Shown here: positions 7,686 to 15,378 of the stretch, piece after piece | Position numbering within the stretch: position 1 is the stretch's first letter | Layout: each line of letters begins with the position of its first letter | Assembly: GCF_025244905.1 (NCBI RefSeq) | Contig: NZ_CP104285.1 | Coordinates: 806,001-870,000 of the forward strand | DNA length: 64,000 nucleotides | From: Enterobacter mori | GTDB taxonomy: Bacteria; Pseudomonadota; Gammaproteobacteria; Enterobacterales; Enterobacteriaceae | Direction: 5' to 3' | Notes under the pieces: generated by a model | What the model saw: the letters and a program-made list of their open reading frames with translations, nothing else | What the model was told of the DNA's origin: nothing | The model's database searches: none | Position numbers and translations under genes: made by a program

Positions 7686-10163
7686 ATGCCGTCATCTCCA
7701 CTCTACAAACAGGTTCTGAATGGGATCGCGTTAGCGTTGCTAACCCTCATCCAGCCTGCAAGTGCTGATGACGAGTTCAATCTGCGCATCCTCGAGATGG
7801 ACACCCCGCTGGAAAACACCTCCACGCTGAAAACCTTCATTAACGATAATGGTTTACTGCCGGGGCAATACCTGACGACCATTATGTGGGATCGCGACGT
7901 TGTCGATAAGCGCACGATAAGCTGGGTGATCTCGGAGGATAAACAGCGCCTGTTACCGCAGCTGACCAAAGCCGATCTGCGTGAGTTGGGCGTGAAAGTC
8001 GACACGATCCCGGATATGAGCGATCTGGACGATGCGGCGACAATCGACGACATCTCCCATTTCATTGCGGGCGCCCGATACGATTACGACCAGGATAATC
8101 AAACTCTGAAGCTGGTTATTCCCCAGATCTACCGCGATCGGGCCGTTGCCGGTGCAATCAATCCAAAATTCTGGGATGACGGAGCCCCCGCAGCCTGGAC
8201 GAGCTATCAATTTAGCGGCTCTCAGCAGCACTACGACGCTGGCAAAACATCCTCCACGTGGCTTGGCCTGGACTCAGGGATTAACCTTGGCGCGTGGCGG
8301 CTGCGAAATAACAGTACATGGAATAACAGCGCGGGTTGGCAGAGCATCGCCAGCACTGTGCAACGTGACATTAAAACGCTGCAAAGCCAGCTTGAAATTG
8401 GCCAGACGTACACCAGCGGCGAGCTTTTCGACAGCGTCCAGATGACCGGCGTAAAGCTGGAAACGGACACCACTATGTTACCCACAAGCCAGCAGGGGTT
8501 TGCTCCCGTTGTGCGCGGCATTGCGAACAGCGATGCGAAGGTCACCGTCAAGCAAAACGGTTATACGATTTACCAGAGTAACGTCTCGCCGGGCCCTTTT
8601 GAGATCCGCGATTTGAGCCAGGTGACCTCCGGTGCGGATCTGGAAGTGACGGTGGAAGAGGCCGACGGTAGCGAACACAGCTTCATTCAGGCCAGCGCAT
8701 CGGTGCCGGTGCTGCAGCGAGAAGGTGCGTTTAAGTATTCGCTGGCGGCAGGACGCTATCGCGGTAATGAGGGTGAGGAAGAGCCAACCTTTATGCAAGG
8801 TACGGCCATTTATGGCCTGCCTTATGGTGTGACGGCCTATACCGGCGCGCTCGGGGCCTCGCTGTATCACGCGTTGCTGGCGGGGCTGGGGGCCGATCTT
8901 GGACGCTTCGGTTCGGCATCAATGGATGTTACCGCTGCCAGGACCACGTTTGATGACGGACGCGACGACGCTGGCGGGTTGTCATGGCGAGCGCAGTATT
9001 CAAAAGATATTCCGGATACCGACACCACCGTCACGCTTGCCAGCTACCGCTATTCCACCTCGGGGTTTTATACGTTCCAGGAAGCTATCGATCAGCGAGA
9101 CAACGAGATCGACGACGGTATTTATACCTATCGGCGCACCAACAATCGTCGAAGCCGTATGCAGGTCAATCTTTCTCAGCGTATTTCCGACTGGGGGTCG
9201 GCTTATCTCAACGGTTATCAGCAGGATTACTGGAATATGGATGGCCAGGAGCGAAGCGTCAGCGCGGGACTCAGCTCCAGCTGGCGCGGTATTACCTGGT
9301 CGATGAGTTACGGCCTGACCCGCACGCCGGATGCCGATACCGACAGGCAAATGGCGTTGATGGTCAACATTCCTTTCTCTCACTGGATAGCGGATTCCTG
9401 GGCAACCTACAGCGTCAACACTGCCAGCGGTGGCTATGTATCGCACCAGGTGGGGCTTGGCGGTACGGCGCTTGAGAACAATAACCTGAGCTATAACCTG
9501 CAGCAGACCTATGCCAGTCACGATACCGGCTATGGCGGCAGCCTCTCCGGGCGTTACCGTGGATCGGCCGGTGAAGTCGGGATGGGGTACAGCTATGGGG
9601 GGGATAACCGACAGGTGAACTACAGCGCCCAGGGCTCGATCGTTGCCCACGGGCATGGCGTAACGCTGGGGCAACCTGTCCGCGATGCATTCGCCATTGT
9701 GCACATTAAGGGTGGCGATAACGTCAAAGTGCAAAATGGGCGAGGCATTTCTACTGACCGTTTTGGTAACGCGATTGTTCCCTCCCTGAGCGCCTATCGG
9801 CACAACATCATCACGGTCAATACCCAGGATCGGGAAGATATTGATATCGACGCGGCAGCGCTGGATCTCGTACCGACAAAAGGCGCTGCGCTGAGCGCAA
9901 CCTTCGATGCTCGCGTTGGACGACGCGCGCTGGTGACCTTGCGCTATGCGGGTAAGCCCGTTCCGTTTGGTGCTGTGGTGGCGCTGGAGAGTACCTCCGC
10001 CATCGTCGGGGATGACGGTGAGGTTTACCTCACGGGGCTGTCCGACAAAACAACGTTTAGCGTGCAGTGGGGAGATGAGCGCGATCGGCAGTGTCAGGGG
10101 ACGCTGGACATTTCCACGCAGAGCCCGTCAGGGATCGTGAAAGCTACGGTCAACTGCCATTAA
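7686..10163 (+). CDS. Outer-membrane fimbrial usher (FimD/PapC family)
   Basis: The 825-residue protein has a signal peptide ending PASA before DDEFNLRILEMD. The usher layout follows: N-terminal chaperone-binding domain (about 25-140), a 24-strand barrel with an inserted plug near 230-330 (PVVRGIANSDAKVTV and YQSNVSPGPFEIRDL are hallmark motifs), and two C-terminal domains ending with a Cys pair (DRQCQG and TVNCH). It recruits chaperone-subunit complexes and secretes the fimbria. The gene sits 12 bases before the tip protein gene. The sequence is intact, so the operon looks functional. Confidence 0.95.
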   Translation: MPSSPLYKQVLNGIALALLTLIQPASADDEFNLRILEMDTPLENTSTLKTFINDNGLLPGQYLTTIMWDRDVVDKRTISWVISEDKQRLLPQLTKADLRELGVKVDTIPDMSDLDDAATIDDISHFIAGARYDYDQDNQTLKLVIPQIYRDRAVAGAINPKFWDDGAPAAWTSYQFSGSQQHYDAGKTSSTWLGLDSGINLGAWRLRNNSTWNNSAGWQSIASTVQRDIKTLQSQLEIGQTYTSGELFDSVQMTGVKLETDTTMLPTSQQGFAPVVRGIANSDAKVTVKQNGYTIYQSNVSPGPFEIRDLSQVTSGADLEVTVEEADGSEHSFIQASASVPVLQREGAFKYSLAAGRYRGNEGEEEPTFMQGTAIYGLPYGVTAYTGALGASLYHALLAGLGADLGRFGSASMDVTAARTTFDDGRDDAGGLSWRAQYSKDIPDTDTTVTLASYRYSTSGFYTFQEAIDQRDNEIDDGIYTYRRTNNRRSRMQVNLSQRISDWGSAYLNGYQQDYWNMDGQERSVSAGLSSSWRGITWSMSYGLTRTPDADTDRQMALMVNIPFSHWIADSWATYSVNTASGGYVSHQVGLGGTALENNNLSYNLQQTYASHDTGYGGSLSGRYRGSAGEVGMGYSYGGDNRQVNYSAQGSIVAHGHGVTLGQPVRDAFAIVHIKGGDNVKVQNGRGISTDRFGNAIVPSLSAYRHNIITVNTQDREDIDIDAAALDLVPTKGAALSATFDARVGRRALVTLRYAGKPVPFGAVVALESTSAIVGDDGEVYLTGLSDKTTFSVQWGDERDRQCQGTLDISTQSPSGIVKATVNCH

Positions 10164-10175
10164 CAGAGGTATTTC

Positions 10176-11180
10176 ATGCATCTACGTCGTTCAGTCAACA
10201 CATTTCTTTTACCCGTTCTGCTCGTGCTGACGGGGGCTTTTATCCATCCAGCCCGGGCAGACTGCACCTTTAACGGCAGTTCTGACGTAGACGCCGTTGT
10301 GACGTTTCAACTTCCTCCGGTCATCGTTGTTGCGCCCGACACGCCCGTCGGCACCATCATTTATGACGCCAGCGTTGAGAGTAAAGCGGTGACGGTGGAT
10401 TGTAGCGGTGATGCGCAAGTTCGGCGAGGGTATCTGTACCTCACGGATATCGATGCACGCGAAGATGTGATGCCCGGGGTTTATCAGACCAACGTGCCGG
10501 GTATTGGCATCCGCGCGGCTGCGTCGAGCGAACGTTTTCCCGGTTACAATGAAGAGGATATTGTCCGGCCCATGCACTATCTGGGATCGATACACGGCTC
10601 TTCGCAGAGCACATCGACGTTTCGCGCCGCTGCACAGCTGGTCGTGACGGGCGATATCCAGGAGGGGGATTTGGATACGTCGCGATTAACGTCAATGGAC
10701 ATCCTGGGCAATGCGGCGATCGGTGAAATGCGCTTTTCTCCTTCCAGCGTCCACATTACGACCAATACCTGTAATCTGGTCGACCGGAACATCTATGTGC
10801 CGCTAAGAACGGTCAATACGCAGGATTTTACCGGCCAATACTCCGACGTACTCACTGACGGTAGCTTTAAGATTGAAATCACCGACTGCGCGGCGGGGAC
10901 GAAGGTTGATTATCAGTTCACCAGCGCGGGCTCGACGGGCGTAACGAACGGCAATATTTTGGGCATCGCCAGCGGAGACTCTGCCGCCGAGGGCGTTGGC
11001 ATTCAGATCCTCGACCAGAATAATACCGTGCTGCAGTTTGATCGGAACTACACGGCGATAACCAGCACGCAGGACAAGGTTCCTGTCGACATTCCCCTCA
11101 AAGCCCGCTACATCAAAACGGGGGAGGTAAAAGCCGGAAAAGTCGATTCTGTCGCCACGTTTGAGGTCTTTTACCGCTGA
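10176..11180 (+). CDS. Putative two-domain fimbrial tip adhesin
   Basis: The 334-residue protein has a signal peptide ending near PARA, then DCTFNGSSD. The C-terminal part (about 185-334) is a pilin domain, with Cys in TNTCNLV and ITDCAAG and the C-terminal VATFEVFYR. The N-terminal part (about 29-180) is a separate beta-rich domain with its own Cys and a VPGIGIRAAAS segment like those of FimH- or MrkD-type two-domain adhesins. The last position in the operon and this layout argue for a tip adhesin. The receptor is unknown, and I do not recognise a specific lectin family. A minor subunit role is the alternative. Confidence 0.8.
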   Translation: MHLRRSVNTFLLPVLLVLTGAFIHPARADCTFNGSSDVDAVVTFQLPPVIVVAPDTPVGTIIYDASVESKAVTVDCSGDAQVRRGYLYLTDIDAREDVMPGVYQTNVPGIGIRAAASSERFPGYNEEDIVRPMHYLGSIHGSSQSTSTFRAAAQLVVTGDIQEGDLDTSRLTSMDILGNAAIGEMRFSPSSVHITTNTCNLVDRNIYVPLRTVNTQDFTGQYSDVLTDGSFKIEITDCAAGTKVDYQFTSAGSTGVTNGNILGIASGDSAAEGVGIQILDQNNTVLQFDRNYTAITSTQDKVPVDIPLKARYIKTGEVKAGKVDSVATFEVFYR

Positions 11181-11188
11181 ACCATCCT

Positions 11189-11209
11189 GCCCGCCCTGGC
11201 GGGCTTTAA
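11189..11209 (+). terminator. Probable terminator of the fimbrial operon
   Basis: An inverted repeat GCCCGCC / GGCGGGC separated by two bases begins eight bases after the adhesin stop and is followed by tttaac. The stem is strong but the T tract short, so termination may be partial. Confidence 0.6.
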
Positions 11210-11331
11210 CGATCATTTCTCTAACCTCATTAACCCCCTCTTTTCATCTGGTTAATTCTTAAACCCTTAAATCTTGTAGGGGCGCTTACTGCTTGCTATG
11301 CAGCCAGCGTTTCGCATATTATTCTGCGGTC

Positions 11332-11350
11332 ATAATAATAATTCTCGTTT
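11332..11350 (+). promoter_or_regulatory. Fur box of the fhuACDB promoter
   Basis: The bases ataataataattctcgttt lie 34 bases before the fhuA start and match the E. coli fhuA Fur operator, which reads nearly the same at the same place. With Fe2+ bound, Fur would repress ferrichrome uptake here. Confidence 0.8.
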
Positions 11351-11384
11351 ACGTTATCATTCACTCTTTCATCAGAGAACCATC

Positions 11385-13640
11385 ATGGCGCTTTCCAATA
11401 CTGCTCAGCCAATTAACACGTCGCTGCGTAAAATCGCGGTTGTCGTAGCCACAGCGGTTGCCGGCATGTCCACTTACGCACAGGCCGCCGAAACCCCGAA
11501 AAAAGAAGAAACCATTACCGTTACTGCCGCACCGGCTGCACAGGAAAGTGCCTGGGGACCTGCTGCAACCATCGCAGCGAGGCAATCAGCGACCGGGACC
11601 AAAACAGATACCCCAATTCAGAAGGTTCCACAGTCTATTTCTGTGGTCACCGCTGAGGAAATGGCGCTGCATCAGCCTAAGTCCGTGAAAGAAGCCCTGA
11701 GCTACACGCCGGGCGTTGCGGTAGGTACGCGCGGTGCGTCAAACACCTATGACTATTTGGTGATTCGCGGCTTTGCGGCCGATGGCCAGAGCCAGAACAA
11801 CTACCTCGACGGCATGAAGATGCAGGGCAACTTCTATAACGACGCGGTAATTGACCCTTACATGCTGGAACGCGCCGAGATCATGCGTGGTCCGGTTTCC
11901 GTTCTGTACGGAAAAAGCAGCCCTGGCGGCCTGCTAAATATGGTAAGTAAGCGCCCTACAACCGAGCCGCTGAAAGAGATCCAGTTCAAAGTGGGTACCG
12001 ATAGCCTGTTCCAGACCGGCTTTGACTTTAGCGATGCAATCGATGATGACGGCGTTTACTCGTACCGCCTGACGGGTGTTGCACGTTCGAACAATTCGCA
12101 GCAGGAGGGTAAAGGCGAGCAGCGTTATGCTATCGCGCCATCGTTCTCCTGGCGTCCGGATGACAAAACTACCTTCACGTTCCTCTCTTACTTCCAGAAC
12201 GAGCCTGAAACGGGCTACTACGGCTGGCTGCCAAAAGAGGGGACGGTTGATCCGCTGCCAAACGGCGATCGTCTGCCGACAGACTTCAACGAAGGCGCGA
12301 AGAACAACACCTATTCCCGTAACCAGAAAATGGTGGGATACAGCGTCGACCACGAATTCAACGATACCTTTACCGTGCGCCAGAACCTGCGTTATGCGCA
12401 GAATAAAACCTCGCAAAACAGCGTTTACGGCTACGGCATGTGCTCCGATCCGCTCTATTCGAGTAATCCTGCATCCAGTCCTTGCGCGAGCGTTCCTCAG
12501 TCGCAGTGGGGACATACGCTGACTCGCCAGTATGTAATTGATAACGAGAAGCTGGAAAACTTCACTGTTGACACGCAGTTGCAGAGCAAGTTCGCGACGG
12601 GTTCTGTCGATCATACTCTGCTGACTGGCGTAGATTTTATGCGCATGCGTAATGACATCGACTCGTGGTTTGGCTATGCCGGCTCCGTTCCTCCATCTGA
12701 TATCTATAACCTCGATCGTAGCGACTTCGATTTCGGTTCTCATCCTGGACCGTCAGGCGCTTATCAGGTGCTGAACAAGCAAAAGCAGACCGGTATTTAT
12801 GCTCAGGATCAGATCGAGTGGGATAAAGTGCTGGTGACGCTGGGCGGTCGTTATGACTGGGCCGATCAGGAGTCTTACAACCGTGTGTTGAATACCACCT
12901 CCGAGCGTGATGACACTCAGTTCACCTGGCGTGGCGGTGTTAACTACCTGTTTGATAATGGGGTCACCCCGTACTTTAGCTACAGCGAGTCGTTTGAACC
13001 GGCTTCTCAGACCGGTGCGAACGGCAACGTCTTTGCACCGTCTAAAGGTAAGCAGTACGAAGCGGGCGTGAAATATGTGCCGAACGATCGTCCGATCGTC
13101 ATTACTGGTGCGGTATATCAGCTGACCAAAACCAACAACCTGATGGCTGACCCTGCGGGCTCATTCTTCTCGGTTGAAGGCGGCGAAATCCGTGCGCGTG
13201 GTGTTGAACTGGAAGCGAAAGCGGCCCTGTCTGCGAGCGTGAACGTTGTCGGTTCTTATACCTATACCGATGCAGAATACACCACGGATACCAACTACAA
13301 AGGCAACACCCCAGCGCAGGTACCTAAGCACATGGCTTCAGTCTGGGGTGATTACACGATGTTTGATGGCCCGCTGTCTGGCCTGACGCTGGGTACCGGC
13401 GTGCGTTACACTGGCTCCAGCAAAGGCGATCCGGCGAACACCTTCACGGTGGGCAGCTACACCCTGGTTGATGCCCTGGTCCGATACGATCTGGCGCGCG
13501 TGGGGATGGCAGGCTCTAACGTCGCGCTTCACGTGAACAACCTGTTCGATCGCGAGTACGTTGCCAGCTGCTTTAACACCTACGGTTGCTTCTGGGGTGC
13601 TGAACGTCAGGTTGTTGCCACCGCGACCTTCCGCTTCTAA
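11385..13640 (+). CDS. fhuA: TonB-dependent ferrichrome receptor FhuA
   Basis: The ATG at 11385 gives 751 residues; the frame runs 29 codons further upstream, through the promoter, and was trimmed. A signal peptide ends AQA before the mature AETPKKEETITVTAAP, which holds the TonB box (ETITV). The plug domain follows to about residue 195 (SISVVTAEEM, RGPVSVLYG), then a 22-strand barrel ending in VATATFRF. It imports Fe3+-ferrichrome across the outer membrane using TonB energy and in E. coli is also the receptor for phages T1, T5 and phi80. The fourth surface loop is bounded by Cys353 and Cys367, three residues wider apart than in E. coli. First gene of fhuACDB. Confidence 0.98.
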   Translation: MALSNTAQPINTSLRKIAVVVATAVAGMSTYAQAAETPKKEETITVTAAPAAQESAWGPAATIAARQSATGTKTDTPIQKVPQSISVVTAEEMALHQPKSVKEALSYTPGVAVGTRGASNTYDYLVIRGFAADGQSQNNYLDGMKMQGNFYNDAVIDPYMLERAEIMRGPVSVLYGKSSPGGLLNMVSKRPTTEPLKEIQFKVGTDSLFQTGFDFSDAIDDDGVYSYRLTGVARSNNSQQEGKGEQRYAIAPSFSWRPDDKTTFTFLSYFQNEPETGYYGWLPKEGTVDPLPNGDRLPTDFNEGAKNNTYSRNQKMVGYSVDHEFNDTFTVRQNLRYAQNKTSQNSVYGYGMCSDPLYSSNPASSPCASVPQSQWGHTLTRQYVIDNEKLENFTVDTQLQSKFATGSVDHTLLTGVDFMRMRNDIDSWFGYAGSVPPSDIYNLDRSDFDFGSHPGPSGAYQVLNKQKQTGIYAQDQIEWDKVLVTLGGRYDWADQESYNRVLNTTSERDDTQFTWRGGVNYLFDNGVTPYFSYSESFEPASQTGANGNVFAPSKGKQYEAGVKYVPNDRPIVITGAVYQLTKTNNLMADPAGSFFSVEGGEIRARGVELEAKAALSASVNVVGSYTYTDAEYTTDTNYKGNTPAQVPKHMASVWGDYTMFDGPLSGLTLGTGVRYTGSSKGDPANTFTVGSYTLVDALVRYDLARVGMAGSNVALHVNNLFDREYVASCFNTYGCFWGAERQVVATATFRF

Positions 13641-13649
13641 TCTCTCTTC

Positions 13650-13676
13650 GGGCACGGTTCGCCGTGCCCTTTTTAT
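13650..13676 (+). terminator. Hairpin terminator/attenuator between fhuA and fhuC
   Basis: A perfect 8-bp stem GGGCACGG / CCGTGCCC closes a TTCG tetraloop and is followed by tttttattt. It lies nine bases after the fhuA stop and ends before the fhuC start. It probably lets most transcripts stop after fhuA, so that the receptor is made in excess over the inner-membrane transporter. Confidence 0.85.
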
Positions 13677-13690
13677 TTAAGTTGGCTGAT

Positions 13691-14488
13691 ATGCAGGATA
13701 ATCAAACGCAATCCGACACCACCTTTTCGCTCAGTAATCTCTCCTTTCGCGTACCCGGACGTACCCTGCTGCATCCGCTCTCACTGACCTTTCCTGCCGG
13801 GAAAGTCACTGGCCTGATTGGTCACAATGGCTCTGGTAAGTCCACGTTGCTTAAGATGCTTGGACGCCACCAGCCGCCGTCGGAAGGCGATATTCTGCTG
13901 GACGGCCAGCCGCTGGAGAGCTGGAACAGCAAGGCCTTTGCCCGCAAAGTGGCGTATCTGCCGCAGCAGTTACCGCAGGCAGAAGGGATGACGGTGCGTG
14001 AGCTGGTGGCGATTGGTCGTTATCCGTGGCATGGGGCGCTTGGTCGCTTCGGCGTGGCCGACAGAGAGAAAGTGGAAGAGGCGATTGCGCTGGTAGGATT
14101 AAAGCCGCTCGCGCACCGTCTGGTGGATAGCCTGTCCGGCGGTGAGCGTCAGCGTGCATGGATTGCGATGCTGGTGGCGCAGGACAGCCGTTGCCTGCTG
14201 CTCGACGAACCGACCTCTGCGCTGGATATTGCCCACCAGGTCGACGTTCTGGCGCTGGTGCATCGTTTAAGCCAGCAGCGTGGGCTGACGGTGATTGCAG
14301 TGCTGCATGATATCAACATGGCAGCGCGCTACTGCGATTACCTTGTGGCCTTACGCGGCGGAGAGATGATCGCTCAGGGAACGCCGTCTGAGCTGATGCG
14401 TAGCGAAACGCTGGAAACCATTTACGGTATTCCGATGGGGATTTTGCCTCACCCAGCCGGGGCTGCACCGGTGAGCTTCGTCTTCTGA
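13691..14488 (+). CDS. fhuC: Ferric hydroxamate ABC transporter ATP-binding protein FhuC
   Basis: The start MQDNQTQSDTTFSL gives 265 residues, the E. coli length; the longer upstream frame runs through the terminator. The ABC ATPase motifs are complete: Walker A GHNGSGKST (44-52), Q-loop YLPQQ, signature LSGGERQ, Walker B LLLDEP and the switch His in VLHDINMA. Two copies energise FhuB for import of ferrichrome and other hydroxamates. Its stop codon overlaps the fhuD start. Confidence 0.97.
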   Translation: MQDNQTQSDTTFSLSNLSFRVPGRTLLHPLSLTFPAGKVTGLIGHNGSGKSTLLKMLGRHQPPSEGDILLDGQPLESWNSKAFARKVAYLPQQLPQAEGMTVRELVAIGRYPWHGALGRFGVADREKVEEAIALVGLKPLAHRLVDSLSGGERQRAWIAMLVAQDSRCLLLDEPTSALDIAHQVDVLALVHRLSQQRGLTVIAVLHDINMAARYCDYLVALRGGEMIAQGTPSELMRSETLETIYGIPMGILPHPAGAAPVSFVF

Positions 14489-15378
14489 TGCTGGATTCAA
14501 TCTCAATGAGCCGTCGTCGCCTGCTGATGGCGATGGCGCTGTCACCGCTGCTGTTAAAAATGAATACTGCCCGTGCCGCCTCGATAGATCCCCATCGGAT
14601 TGTGGCGCTGGAATGGCTGCCGGTCGAGCTGATGATGGCGCTCGGCGTCACGCCGTATGGTGTGGCGGACATTCCTAACTATAACCTCTGGGTGAACGAG
14701 CCGAAGCTGCCGGATTCCGTCATTGACATCGGCCTGCGAACGGAGCCAAACCTCGAACTGCTTACCCAGATGAAACCGTCGTTCCTGTTCTGGTCAGCGG
14801 GCTATGGTCCGTCAGAAGAGACCATGGCGCGCATTGCGCCGGGACGCGGATTCTCTTTCAGCGACGGTAAAAAACCGCTGGCTATGGCAAAAAACTCCAT
14901 TAACGAGATGGCGCATTTCCTCAACCGCGAGGCGGAAGCTAAAAAACACCTCGATGAATTTGATGCCCTGATTGACTCACTGAAGCCGCGCTTTGCTCAC
15001 CGGGGCAACCGTCCTTTACTGATGGTGACGCTGCTGGATGCCCGGCATATGCTGGTCTTTGGTAATAACTGCCTGTTCCAGGAAGTGCTTGACAGCTTCG
15101 GTATTCGCAACGCCTGGGAAGGGGAGATGACCTTCTGGGGCAGTACCGCCGTCGGCATTGATCGCCTGGCGGCATTTCGCGATGTGGACGTGCTGTGTTT
15201 CGATCACGGCAACGAGCGCGAAATGCAAACCCTGATGGCGACCCCGCTCTGGCAGGCGATGCCGTTCGTACGCGAGAAACGTTTCCTGCGCGCGCCAGCG
15301 GTGTGGTTCTACGGCGCGACGCTGTCGGCGATGCATTTTGCTCGCGTGCTGGACAACGCGATGGGAGGCAAGGCATGA
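14488..15378 (+). CDS. fhuD: Periplasmic hydroxamate siderophore-binding protein FhuD
   Basis: The 296-residue protein starts one base before the end of the fhuC stop (TGATG overlap). The N-terminus has an SRRRLLM twin-arginine-like motif and a hydrophobic stretch ending near TARA, so export may use Tat. The mature part is a class III binding protein with two lobes joined by a long helix; conserved segments include VALEWLPVELM and LFWSAGYGPS. It carries ferric hydroxamates from FhuA to FhuB. Length and sequence match E. coli FhuD. Confidence 0.97.
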   Translation: MLDSISMSRRRLLMAMALSPLLLKMNTARAASIDPHRIVALEWLPVELMMALGVTPYGVADIPNYNLWVNEPKLPDSVIDIGLRTEPNLELLTQMKPSFLFWSAGYGPSEETMARIAPGRGFSFSDGKKPLAMAKNSINEMAHFLNREAEAKKHLDEFDALIDSLKPRFAHRGNRPLLMVTLLDARHMLVFGNNCLFQEVLDSFGIRNAWEGEMTFWGSTAVGIDRLAAFRDVDVLCFDHGNEREMQTLMATPLWQAMPFVREKRFLRAPAVWFYGATLSAMHFARVLDNAMGGKA

